A stretch of DNA of 12,982 nt from an uncultured Bacilli bacterium (GTDB taxonomy: Bacteria > Bacillota_I > Bacilli_A > RF39 > UBA660), in assembly GCA_947631885.1 (NCBI GenBank), contig CANRMZ010000017.1, positions 1 to 12,982 on the forward strand. Reading direction: 5' to 3'. The notes beneath the pieces were generated by a model. The model was not told the origin of the DNA, searched no databases, and worked only from the letters and a program-made list of their open reading frames with translations. This document shows, piece after piece, positions 6,340-12,921 of the stretch (positions within the stretch are counted from its first letter, which is position 1; each line of letters starts with the position of its first letter). The translations under genes and the position numbers were made by a program.

Positions 6340-8064
6340 TTAATGGGACTTATTTTCTTCTTCAAGTTCCCTATAATTAACTTTACCAATCATTGTTTTA
6401 GGAAGTGATTCTCTATAAACATATTCTTTAGGAAGCATATATCTTGCTAAGTTCTTTTCACAATATTCTTTAATTTCATTTCTTACTTTAGCACAGTCTT
6501 TTACATCGGGATTTAAAACAATATAAGCTTTAGGAATTTGAACTTTATAAGGATGAGGTACTCCAATAACGCCACAGTTTAAAACATAAGGATGTTTTAA
6601 TATAACATCTTCAATATGGGATGGATAAACATTATAACCGGATACTATAAGCATTCTTTTAAGTCTTTGAGCAAAGAATAGAATACCATTTTCATTTATA
6701 TAACCTAAATCTCCCGTATGAATCCAGATCTTACCCTTTTTATCTTTTTCTAACATTTCATTAGTTTCTTTAATGTTATCAAGATAGCCTTTCATAACGG
6801 TTGGACCACTTACACAAATCTCACCAGTTTGACCTATTTCACATTCTTCTTTAGTATCAGGATCTATTATCTTAAGATCATTACCTGGAAGGGGTATACC
6901 TACACTTCCTGATACATCCGCTCCTAAAGAGCTTAAGGTAACTGGTCCCGTTGTTTCCGTCATACCATAACCTTGGATAACATGAGTATTACAGTTATGT
7001 TCTTGTAAAAATTTATTTACCATTTCGTTTTTAGCAGGAGGTAGTGTATCACCTCCGGATATAACATATTTTAATTTAGCAAGATTTACTTTATCCATAT
7101 GTGGATTAGATACTAAAGCTTCAAATAAAGTGGGAACACCAGGAAGAACAGTTGGATTATATTTAACAAGGAGTTTATCAAATCTTTTAGCATCAAACTG
7201 GGGAATGAGTATTGCGGTAGCATTTAAACAAAGAGGACAATGAATACATACCACTAAGCCAAAGCAGTGAAATAATGGTAAAATTGAAAGCATCTTATCA
7301 TCGGCTGTAATATTGGGAACCATTATCTTAACTTGCTCAATAATAGCATTAACATTACCATTAGTTAAAACAATGTTTTTAGGAGTCCCTGTTGTTCCCC
7401 CACTATGAAGAATAACAGCATCTTGATCTTTAGTCGTTTTAACTAAAACATCTTCATAGTATCTTTTACCCTTTTCCATAAATTCATGCCAATAGATAAA
7501 TTCTTCACTTTTCTTAGGTGATAATATCTTTCTTCCTTGCGTAAGATTATAGCCAAGCTTTAATAGCTTAGGCATGGAATCGGAGGCTGATACTATAACT
7601 ACTTTATATACGCCTGTTTGTTTTAATATGCTTTGTATCTTTTCATAAGCTAAGTTAATAGTTATAACTAGTACACTTTTCGTGCTAATTAAAGAATGTT
7701 TTATCTCTTCTTCAGCTGATAAGGGATGGACCATATTAGCTATAGCCCCAATCTTATTAATGGCATAAAAGCTAATAACAGCTTCAGGAGTGTTAGGCAT
7801 AAGAATGGTTACTACATCACCAGGTCTAATGCCTTGGCTTCGAAGAGCTTTAGCACATATATCTATTTCTTTAAAAAGGTCTGTATAACTTATCTTATAA
7901 TTAAAATAGTTTATAGCAATACTGTTTCTTTCTTTTACTTCTTTTTCTAAATATTCATAAATAGACATATTAGGTACAGTTATATTATCTTTATCTTTAG
8001 GATAATATTTATCCCATAGTTTTTCTTTTTTATTTTTTCTAAATAAGCTTGCCAGTGATTTCAC
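6340..8064 (-). CDS. AMP-forming acyl-CoA synthetase (class I adenylate-forming ligase)
   Basis: The 574-residue protein shows the ANL-superfamily core motifs in order: A3 phosphate loop L-H-S-G-G-T-T-G-T-P-K (219-229), A5 G-Y-G-M-T-E-T (365-371), A7 T-G-D-L-G (450-454), A8 hinge L-K-R-M-L-I-V-S-G-Y-N-V-Y-P (468-481), and A10 P-K-T-M-I-G-K with the catalytic Lys at 561. Such enzymes activate a carboxylic acid to an acyl-AMP and pass it to CoA. The overall look is that of medium/long-chain fatty acid CoA ligases, but the substrate cannot be read off. It is cytoplasmic with no signal peptide. The start is GTG at 8064, with AAGGAG about 10 nt upstream; an ATG at 8073 is followed at once by TAA. 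The divergent tetR gene and shared operators suggest ligand-responsive repression, possibly by acyl-CoA. The M23-like gene follows. Confidence 0.9.
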   Translation of the reverse strand: MKSLASLFRKNKKEKLWDKYYPKDKDNITVPNMSIYEYLEKEVKERNSIAINYFNYKISYTDLFKEIDICAKALRSQGIRPGDVVTILMPNTPEAVISFYAINKIGAIANMVHPLSAEEEIKHSLISTKSVLVITINLAYEKIQSILKQTGVYKVVIVSASDSMPKLLKLGYNLTQGRKILSPKKSEEFIYWHEFMEKGKRYYEDVLVKTTKDQDAVILHSGGTTGTPKNIVLTNGNVNAIIEQVKIMVPNITADDKMLSILPLFHCFGLVVCIHCPLCLNATAILIPQFDAKRFDKLLVKYNPTVLPGVPTLFEALVSNPHMDKVNLAKLKYVISGGDTLPPAKNEMVNKFLQEHNCNTHVIQGYGMTETTGPVTLSSLGADVSGSVGIPLPGNDLKIIDPDTKEECEIGQTGEICVSGPTVMKGYLDNIKETNEMLEKDKKGKIWIHTGDLGYINENGILFFAQRLKRMLIVSGYNVYPSHIEDVILKHPYVLNCGVIGVPHPYKVQIPKAYIVLNPDVKDCAKVRNEIKEYCEKNLARYMLPKEYVYRESLPKTMIGKVNYRELEEENKSH

Positions 8065-8087
8065 TTTTTACATTCTCCTTTTTATAC

Positions 8088-8102
8088 ACTTGTTGCACAA
8101 GT
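8088..8102. promoter_or_regulatory. Candidate TetR operator (inverted repeat)
   Basis: ACTTGT-TGC-ACAAGT is a perfect 6-bp inverted repeat with a 3-bp centre. It overlaps the tetR -35 and the start of the ligase transcript, a fitting site for one repressor controlling both genes. Confidence 0.55.
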
Positions 8103-8130
8103 TACAAATGTATTATATAATGGTGCAACA
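8091..8130. promoter_or_regulatory. Long inverted repeat around the shared -10 region
   Basis: TGTTGCAC (8091-8098) and GTGCAACA (8123-8130) are perfect 8-bp inverted repeats that bracket the shared -10. The left arm is part of the 8088-8102 repeat, so the right arm may be a second half-site or part of a DNA-looping arrangement. Confidence 0.5.
8094..8121 (+). promoter_or_regulatory. Promoter of the tetR gene
   Basis: TTGCAC (8094-8099), a 16-bp spacer, and TATAAT (8116-8121). The -35 lies inside the inverted repeat ACTTGT-TGC-ACAAGT, so a bound repressor would block it. Confidence 0.6.
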
Positions 8131-8140
8131 GGCACTTCAA
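8112..8140 (-). promoter_or_regulatory. Promoter of the acyl-CoA synthetase gene
   Basis: On the minus strand TTGAAG (8135-8140) and TATAAT (8112-8117) are 17 bp apart. The -10 overlaps that of tetR because ATTATATAAT (8112-8121) is its own reverse complement. The transcript would start near 8105 and read through the inverted repeat at 8088-8102. Confidence 0.6.
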
Positions 8141-8209
8141 TCAGCAGTAAAAACAAAAGTGTTAGATATTAAACAGATTGATATAAAAGTGTTTAAAAAA
8201 AGGAGAAAT

Positions 8210-8773
8210 ATGGACCGAAGAGTTAAATATACCCAAAAAGTAATTAAAGAAGCTTTTATTGATTTACTAGAGGCTAAAGATATAAAAAAGATAACAGTTA
8301 GTGAGATATGTGAAAAGTGTGATATCAATAGGGCTACTTTCTATCGTTATTATTTAGATGTTTATGATTTACTTGATAAAATTGAAGAAGACTTTGTAAA
8401 TGAAGTTAAAGCTGCATCATTAACTAATACCGAATATACAGTAGGAAGCTTTGCTAGAGATTTATTAAATGCCTTTTTTAAAAATAAAGATTTAGCTAAA
8501 GTATTATTTTATACCAACAATAATAGTACAAACTTTCTAAATGATATTATGTCTTTAGCTTATGAAAAATGCAAAGAAAAATGGCAAAAAGATATCCCTA
8601 GTTTGCCCGATGAAGATGTTGAATATGCTACTAGCTATATCTTTAATGGGGCTTTAGGCATTATTAACTATTGGATAGCCAACGATTTTAATAAAAGTGT
8701 TGATGAAATAGCTAATATTATAGCAACACTTGCCTACTTTGGCACGAATAGATTTATATATAAAAGAAAATAG
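8210..8773 (+). CDS. TetR/AcrR-family transcriptional regulator
   Basis: I choose the ATG at 8210 because AAGGAG precedes it by 5 nt and the protein then begins at the usual place for the family (187 residues); the longer open frame from 8090 runs through the promoter. The N-terminal helix-turn-helix lies at about residues 27-48 (K-K-I-T-V-S-E-I-C-E-K-C-D-I-N-R-A-T-F-Y). The C-terminal two thirds are helical, as in the ligand-binding and dimer domains of this family. It is divergent from an acyl-CoA synthetase gene, with overlapping promoters and inverted repeats between them, so repression of both genes is likely. The ligand is unknown; acyl-CoA is a guess from the neighbour. Its TAG stop lies in the left arm of the terminator hairpin. 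Confidence 0.9.
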   Translation: MDRRVKYTQKVIKEAFIDLLEAKDIKKITVSEICEKCDINRATFYRYYLDVYDLLDKIEEDFVNEVKAASLTNTEYTVGSFARDLLNAFFKNKDLAKVLFYTNNNSTNFLNDIMSLAYEKCKEKWQKDIPSLPDEDVEYATSYIFNGALGIINYWIANDFNKSVDEIANIIATLAYFGTNRFIYKRK

Positions 8774-8794
8774 CACGTATGCGTGCTATTTTTT
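8769..8794. terminator. Bidirectional terminator between tetR and the zinc-ribbon gene
   Basis: TAGCACG (8771-8777) pairs perfectly with CGTGCTA (8782-8788) around TATG; the stem extends by A/T pairs. Six T follow on the plus strand, and T-rich sequence follows on the minus strand. The tetR stop codon (8771-8773) and the stop codon of the convergent gene (8786-8788) are both inside the stem. Confidence 0.9.
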
Positions 8795-9028
8795 GGTTAA
8801 GTTTGCTTTCTTTAAATCATTGATATTTAACTCATCATTTACTTCTATTACTTCGCTTAATTCTTCATAATCATCTAAAGAATTAGTATATAGTCTTCTT
8901 AAATAATCATTTCCGCCATCAACGCTACACTTGCCACATTTGCAGGATACTAAATCATGTGTATGTCTAGAAATAATAATATCGCCACAATAATTGCATT
9001 TAATGGCATTTTTTAAAATTTTTTCCAA
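8786..9028 (-). CDS. Small CxxC zinc-ribbon protein of unknown function
   Basis: The 80-residue product has a zinc-ribbon pattern, C-N-Y-C-G (residues 11-15) and C-K-C-G-K-C (about 29-34), followed by V-D-G-G-N-D-Y-L-R-R and an acidic tail. I recognise this as a small family found widely in Bacillota and their phages, known only as a domain of unknown function. The start is TTG at 9028 with AGGGG about 10 nt upstream; a nearby ATG (9035) is in another frame and ends after a few codons. It is the last gene of a three-gene run, 20 bp after the membrane protein gene, and ends in a shared terminator. Confidence 0.75.
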   Translation of the reverse strand: MEKILKNAIKCNYCGDIIISRHTHDLVSCKCGKCSVDGGNDYLRRLYTNSLDDYEELSEVIEVNDELNINDLKKANLTKK

Positions 9029-9048
9029 AATACATCCCCTATTTAATT

Positions 9049-10026
9049 TTATATTCTTGCGAGTCTTGATTTACCATCTTCATATAAAGCTTTACGAATA
9101 GCATTACTCATCTTCTTATTAAAGCTTTCTTCATCTTTAGTAAGAATATCAGCATACATAACAAAGTATTCATCAGAAACATGATATATATAAGCAAGTC
9201 TTGCTAAGTTATCATCTTTCTTACCAATACATTTTAAAATGGTAAACTCTAAGCCATCAAATACAGCTTCCATTGATTTGCTATATTTATAGCCATCATT
9301 ACTTATATCTTTTTTAATTAGTTCACAGAACTCTTTAGTACTTAAAGGGCTTTCTTTAGAGTAGCCTTCAAGATACTCATGATGTTCAAGACTACGAGCA
9401 GAGAATAAATATCTACTGTTTTTTAAATAAGTATCATTTTGATAATATTCTCTAAACATCGTTTTAGGAAAATCAATAGTTATATTATACTTAGTTAAAT
9501 AAACATGATCTTCATCACCTGGGATTCTACCAGTTTTAAATTTCAAATCATGTCTTAATAGACAGCGGTATAATCTTCGAAAATTCTCGGAATTAAATGA
9601 TACATCAAATTGCTCTTTTTTCTTCAACTTAAATACTAGTTTAGCATTAGGGATATATGTTACTCTATCAATAGCACTAAAGGTTGTATTTAATTCTTTT
9701 TTAAATAGTCTTTCCACTTTAATATTTTCCCCGGTTACTGTAACACATTTATACTTACATAAAGCATAGGCTATTAATAGTAAACACTCAATTACTAAGA
9801 ATGAATATGATAAATATAAATTAAGTTCAACCGAAAAATATATACATAACAAACTTACGATAACTGTTCCCATATATAATAAAGTACCTATCCATTTTTG
9901 AAAATAGACACAGAAATTTTCTTGGTCGTTTTTAGCATAGGCAAACTGTGGTTTTAAAAACAATATTATCGTATTAATAATTACAAAGAATACTGCTGTT
10001 ACTACACAAATCGCACCCTTTATCAT
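9049..10026 (-). CDS. Three-pass membrane protein with possible bacterial PH-like domain
   Basis: The 325-residue product has three hydrophobic segments (about residues 3-24, 46-66, 69-90). A segment at about 93-160 alternates short strands and ends in a helix (V-T-G-E-N-I-K-V-E-R-L-F ... F-R-R-L-Y-R-C-L-L-R-H), which resembles bacterial PH-like domains that often follow transmembrane hairpins; this is a tentative call. Residues 165-325 form a soluble part I cannot assign. The start ATG at 10026 has AAAGGA 6-7 nt upstream. It lies 11 bp after the 117-residue gene and 20 bp before the zinc-ribbon gene, so the three are very likely one operon. The cell location is the cytoplasmic membrane; function is unknown. 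Confidence 0.7.
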   Translation of the reverse strand: MIKGAICVVTAVFFVIINTIILFLKPQFAYAKNDQENFCVYFQKWIGTLLYMGTVIVSLLCIYFSVELNLYLSYSFLVIECLLLIAYALCKYKCVTVTGENIKVERLFKKELNTTFSAIDRVTYIPNAKLVFKLKKKEQFDVSFNSENFRRLYRCLLRHDLKFKTGRIPGDEDHVYLTKYNITIDFPKTMFREYYQNDTYLKNSRYLFSARSLEHHEYLEGYSKESPLSTKEFCELIKKDISNDGYKYSKSMEAVFDGLEFTILKCIGKKDDNLARLAYIYHVSDEYFVMYADILTKDEESFNKKMSNAIRKALYEDGKSRLARI

Positions 10027-10037
10027 AAAAATCCTTT

Positions 10038-10391
10038 CTACTCTAAAGTTAAATAAGCACAGTCGGAATCAGCGAAACATATCGTTGTATATTTTTCTAA
10101 TTCAACTTTATATTCAGTACCTATTTCTTTACCATTTTCATCTAATAATGGATCAGCAGTAGCAAGTACAATTGTGTTATTAGATTTAGAAACAACTTGA
10201 AAACTAACATTACTAACATTTAAGATTGTCGTATCTACCTCTAAGTCAGTATATTCAGAATTTTGTCCTTGATAAGAAATCTTTAAATCATTAAATACTT
10301 TTTTTCTTGATTGCAAATTAAAAAATAAAAAAATAGCAATAAGAGCTAATACTCCTGCTACTATGATTAATGTTACCTTCCCCTTATTCAT
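10038..10391 (-). CDS. Single-pass membrane-anchored small protein, unknown function
   Basis: The 117-residue protein has one N-terminal transmembrane helix (about residues 6-26) and a soluble domain of about 90 residues rich in beta-strand-like sequence, with two cysteines near the end (C-F-A-D-S-D-C). A positively charged M-N-K-G-K start before the helix suggests the soluble part is outside the membrane, where the two cysteines could form a disulfide. The start ATG at 10391 has GAGG about 9 nt upstream. It is the first gene of the operon with the three-pass protein and the zinc-ribbon protein. I do not recognise the family. Confidence 0.7.
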   Translation of the reverse strand: MNKGKVTLIIVAGVLALIAIFLFFNLQSRKKVFNDLKISYQGQNSEYTDLEVDTTILNVSNVSFQVVSKSNNTIVLATADPLLDENGKEIGTEYKVELEKYTTICFADSDCAYLTLE

Positions 10392-10433
10392 CTAATCATA
10401 CCTCTTTCATATACACCTTTGTATACTATCACT

Positions 10434-10462
10434 ATTATATTAGAAAAAGGTAAAATAGTAAA
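10434..10462 (-). promoter_or_regulatory. Promoter of the three-gene membrane operon
   Basis: On the minus strand TTTACT (10457-10462) and TATAAT (10434-10439) are 17 bp apart, ending 43 bp before the ATG of the first gene. A minus-strand terminator sits directly upstream of the -35. Confidence 0.75.
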
Positions 10463-10463
10463 G

Positions 10464-10492
10464 AAAAAAAGAATCCTATACTATTAGGATTC
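10464..10492 (-). terminator. Minus-strand terminator, left copy of the GAATCC repeat
   Basis: GAATCCTA and its complement form a hairpin (10471-10492), and on the minus strand a run of seven T follows (10464-10470). No minus-strand gene lies just upstream of it now; the next minus-strand gene is the lipoprotein gene 1.8 kb away. The 25 bases 10470-10494 match 12319-12343 at 23 positions. Confidence 0.75.
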
Positions 10493-10506
10493 ATCAGATT
10501 ATTGGT

Positions 10507-10539
10507 AAAGTGGTATGTTAAAATGACATATCACTTTTT
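10507..10539. repeat. 12-bp hairpin upstream of the AlbA_2 gene
   Basis: AAAGTGGTATGT (10507-10518) and ACATATCACTTT (10526-10537) pair over 12 bp with one G-T wobble and a 7-nt loop, followed by a short T run. It could end transcription entering from the left, or be a structural end of an inserted segment. Confidence 0.5.
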
Positions 10540-10594
10540 GCTTGAAAATTTTAAAATCCCAAAAAATCAAAAATCGTATAATTATTCCACTCTA

Positions 10595-10623
10595 ATCCGG
10601 CTAATTTTCCGGACTAGGCCGGA
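10595..10623. repeat. Left CCGG palindrome element
   Basis: ATCCGG (10595-10600) is followed by TTTCCGGACTAGGCCGGA (10606-10623). The second part is a one-mismatch version of the perfect palindrome at 12183-12202. It is a GC-rich island in AT-rich non-coding DNA, about 110 bp upstream of the start of the AlbA_2 gene. Confidence 0.7.
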
Positions 10624-10677
10624 CAAAATGCAAAAATCTGCAAAATAGCCACAATTTACGGAATTAATATAAAAAAT

Positions 10678-10710
10678 TCGACAAAAAATATAAATAATTT
10701 ATAGTATAAT
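10678..10710 (+). promoter_or_regulatory. Likely promoter of the AlbA_2 gene
   Basis: A perfect TATAAT (10705-10710) lies 21 bp upstream of the ATG. The best -35 is TCGACA (10678-10683), 21 bp from it; TATAGT at 10700-10705 would give a 16-bp spacer. GGAGG (10721-10725) is well placed before the ATG at 10732. Confidence 0.45.
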
Positions 10711-10731
10711 AAAATTAATTGGAGGTATAAT

Positions 10732-12159
10732 ATGCAACTAGAAGATTATGAAAAAATAGAGTCAACAAATATAGACTATAAAGAGAAGCTAGAAGTGTCT
10801 CATCCAAGAAGTTGGCTAAAAAGCGTGTCTGCATTTGCAAATACAAACGGTGGAGTACTACTATTTGGAGTTGATGATGATAGGCAACCTGTTGGAATTG
10901 ATGACATTAAATCTACTGCTTCTAAAATAGCAGAATTAGTAAATTCAAAAATAAGCCCAATACCTAGATATGAGTTGCACGCATTTCAAGATAAAGGACT
11001 TGATTTTTTAGAAGTAAATGTTGGTGACGGTCCTGCAACTCCATATTATTATTCTAGTGATGGCAGAAAGACAGCATATATAAGATCAGGTGATAAAAGC
11101 ATTGAAGCACCTGATCATGTCTTAGATAATCTAATATTAAAAGGTAAAAACAAAACATTTGATTGTTTGCCTAGCGAGTATAAATTAGATGATGTTAGTT
11201 TTACTCTATTAGATGCAACATTAAAAAAGGAAACAGGTACACCGATTGACATAAATAGGGATTATATTTCTTTAAATTTAATGAATAGCGATGGCTTTAT
11301 TACTAATGCCGGATTGTTGATTTGTGATCAGGGGTTATTGAAACAATCTAGAATTTTTTGTACTCGTTGGAAAGGAATAGTAAAAGGCTCTATTAATGGT
11401 GATGCCATTGATGATAAGGAATACACTGGTAGTATAATAAGTCTACTTGAAAATGCAGAAACTTTTATAAAAAACAATTCAAAAATAAGTTGGGAAATTG
11501 ACGGGATGACTCGAAGAGAATTTGTTGAATATCCCACTAAAGCAGTACGTGAAGCAATAGTAAATGCAATAATACATAGAGATTATCAAATACTGGGTTC
11601 AGAAATTCATATAGACATGTATGATGATAGATTAGAGATAACCTCTCCTGGCGGAATGGTTGATGGAAGCCAAATTCAAGACTTAGACTTAACTAAAATA
11701 CCATCGCTAAGAAGAAATACAATAATTTCAGATATGTTTAATAGATTACATTTTATGGAACGAAGAGGCAGTGGAATAACAAGAATTATTGAATCATATG
11801 CAGATTGTACACAAAAGCCTATATTTAGTTCTAACGTTTCAAGTTTTACCGTTATATTTCCAAACAAGGGTTATGTTAGAGAAACTTTCAAGGAAAATTT
11901 AAAAAATAGCAATGTAGTTGATGACAAAGATTATTTTTTAATAAAAATGTATAAAAACTTAGGTGGAAAAGTAAGAACGAATTTTTTAGAAAATTTGCAG
12001 AAATTATTTAATAGCGTTGGATATGAAAAAGAATTTTCAAAGGAAAAAATAGAAGACATATTTGGCGTCAAAAAATCACGTGCAGGTGAAATTATAAATA
12101 TATTAATAAAAAATAATATTATTGAAACTGACGAATCAAAATATAAATTTAAAAAATGA
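10732..12159 (+). CDS. AlbA_2 (Schlafen-like) and HATPase_c_4 domain protein
   Basis: The 475-residue protein starts with an AlbA_2/Schlafen-like domain (about residues 8-125): E-S-T-N-I-D-Y-K-E-K and S-A-F-A-N-T-N-G-G-V-L-L-F-G-V-D-D-D. Residues about 270-370 are the GHKL-type ATPase-like domain of this family: R-E-A-I-V-N-A-I-I-H-R-D-Y (about 273-285), D-D-R-L-E-I-T-S-P-G-G, and R-R-G-S-G-I-T-R-I (about 344-352). The last 70 residues look like a winged helix. The family is usually annotated as a putative transcriptional regulator or, loosely, as RecG-like; it has no helicase motifs. Acidic residues E10, D15 and D48 sit where Schlafen nucleases place their metal-binding acids, so RNA or DNA cleavage cannot be excluded. 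CCGG palindromes lie on both sides of the gene, which may be its own binding sites. Confidence 0.85.
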   Translation: MQLEDYEKIESTNIDYKEKLEVSHPRSWLKSVSAFANTNGGVLLFGVDDDRQPVGIDDIKSTASKIAELVNSKISPIPRYELHAFQDKGLDFLEVNVGDGPATPYYYSSDGRKTAYIRSGDKSIEAPDHVLDNLILKGKNKTFDCLPSEYKLDDVSFTLLDATLKKETGTPIDINRDYISLNLMNSDGFITNAGLLICDQGLLKQSRIFCTRWKGIVKGSINGDAIDDKEYTGSIISLLENAETFIKNNSKISWEIDGMTRREFVEYPTKAVREAIVNAIIHRDYQILGSEIHIDMYDDRLEITSPGGMVDGSQIQDLDLTKIPSLRRNTIISDMFNRLHFMERRGSGITRIIESYADCTQKPIFSSNVSSFTVIFPNKGYVRETFKENLKNSNVVDDKDYFLIKMYKNLGGKVRTNFLENLQKLFNSVGYEKEFSKEKIEDIFGVKKSRAGEIINILIKNNIIETDESKYKFKK

Positions 12160-12163
12160 TGTT

Positions 12164-12202
12164 ATCCGGGAAAGGGTGGAAATTTCCGGACTAGTCCGGA
12201 AA
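12164..12202. repeat. Right CCGG palindrome element
   Basis: ATCCGG (12164-12169) is followed by the perfect 20-bp palindrome TTTCCGGACTAGTCCGGAAA (12183-12202). The order (ATCCGG, then TTTCCGGACTAGnCCGGA) is the same as at 10595-10623. It begins 4 bp after the stop codon of the AlbA_2 gene. Confidence 0.75.
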
Positions 12203-12227
12203 TAAATATTCTAAATAGTATGTTTTT

Positions 12228-12265
12228 AGACTGTTGACAAATAAAAATTTGGAAACAGTCTTTTT
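12228..12265 (+). terminator. Intrinsic terminator of the AlbA_2 gene
   Basis: AGACTGTT (12228-12235) pairs perfectly with AACAGTCT (12254-12261) and is followed by T residues. The loop is long (18 nt), but position and T run fit a terminator for the plus-strand gene. Confidence 0.7.
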
Positions 12266-12271
12266 ATATAT

Positions 12272-12308
12272 AAAAAAACAAATAAGCTTAATTTTTTGCC
12301 TATTTGTT
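12272..12308 (-). terminator. Intrinsic terminator downstream of the lipoprotein gene
   Basis: On the minus strand AACAAATA (12301-12308) pairs with TATTTGTT (12277-12284), followed by a run of seven T (12272-12278). It lies 25 bp beyond the stop codon of the lipoprotein gene. Confidence 0.65.
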
Positions 12309-12318
12309 AATAGTATGA

Positions 12319-12343
12319 AGAATCCTATAACATTAGGATTCAT
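12319..12343 (-). repeat. Right copy of the GAATCC repeat
   Basis: GAATCCTA and its complement form a hairpin here too (12320-12341). It matches 10470-10494 at 23 of 25 positions, both differences being in the loop. Unlike the left copy it has no T run on the minus strand, and it contains the last codons and TAA stop of the lipoprotein gene. Confidence 0.75.
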
Positions 12344-12875
12344 AATTATAAATACCATGGATCTTTTCTAAATCAGAGTCTGATAGAGAACTTACAACCC
12401 AACCATCGGATGTCTTAACTACATAAAATTCAATTGTATATTCTACTTTATCCATCATATTTTTCATTTGGTCTAGTTTATAATCAATATATTTACTAAT
12501 ATCATACTCGCCATCATCATCATTAAATTCATCTTGATGATCTTTTAAATAATTACTTGCATCTTTTTGAGCTTTATATAAATCATAAACTTTAATAGTT
12601 ACAGTAATGGTAGCTTCATCACCGTCATACTCTTCTTTATCAATCGTATAAGTTAAATCTTGATATTGCTTTTTAAAAATATCTTGATATACCATCTTTT
12701 GATCATCATTAATATCTTCATCCGTAACAACATCCATCATATCACTTATAACATTATCACTTAATGAATTATATTCTTGTAAATAATTTTCGACAGCTTT
12801 TGTCGCACTATCACCGCACCCTGATAAAGACATTATAAATAGGACCGCTAAAATGACGCTTAATAGTTTTTTCAT
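12333..12875 (-). CDS. Predicted lipoprotein of unknown function
   Basis: The 180-residue protein begins with a lipoprotein signal peptide and a lipobox (L-S-G-C, Cys at about residue 20), so it should be lipid-anchored on the outer face of the membrane. The mature part starts with helical sequence (A-T-K-A-V-E-N-Y-L-Q-E-Y), then has strand-rich sequence (Y-T-I-D-K-E-E-Y-D-G-D-E-A-T-I-T-V-T-I-K-V-Y) and a closing W-V-V-S-S-L. This helix plus sheet pattern resembles small NTF2-like or DUF4878-type lipoproteins of Bacillota; that is a fold-level impression only. It is strongly acidic. GGAGG lies 5 nt before the ATG. The stop codon is inside the right copy of the GAATCC repeat. A gene ending 46 bp upstream on the same strand may be co-transcribed. 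Confidence 0.8.
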   Translation of the reverse strand: MKKLLSVILAVLFIMSLSGCGDSATKAVENYLQEYNSLSDNVISDMMDVVTDEDINDDQKMVYQDIFKKQYQDLTYTIDKEEYDGDEATITVTIKVYDLYKAQKDASNYLKDHQDEFNDDDGEYDISKYIDYKLDQMKNMMDKVEYTIEFYVVKTSDGWVVSSLSDSDLEKIHGIYNYES

Positions 12876-12921
12876 TATATCCTCCGTTATTTATAGTGTA
12901 ACCAATCCTTTAAATAATATA

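Noticed and set aside
8090..8209. A 227-residue version of the TetR protein starting at 8090
   Set aside because: The extra 40 residues run through the promoter and operator and have no ribosome binding site, while the ATG at 8210 has AAGGAG and fits the family length.
10732..12159. RecG-type DNA helicase
   Set aside because: Walker A/B and helicase motifs are absent; the RecG-like name is a legacy label for AlbA_2/HATPase_c_4 proteins.
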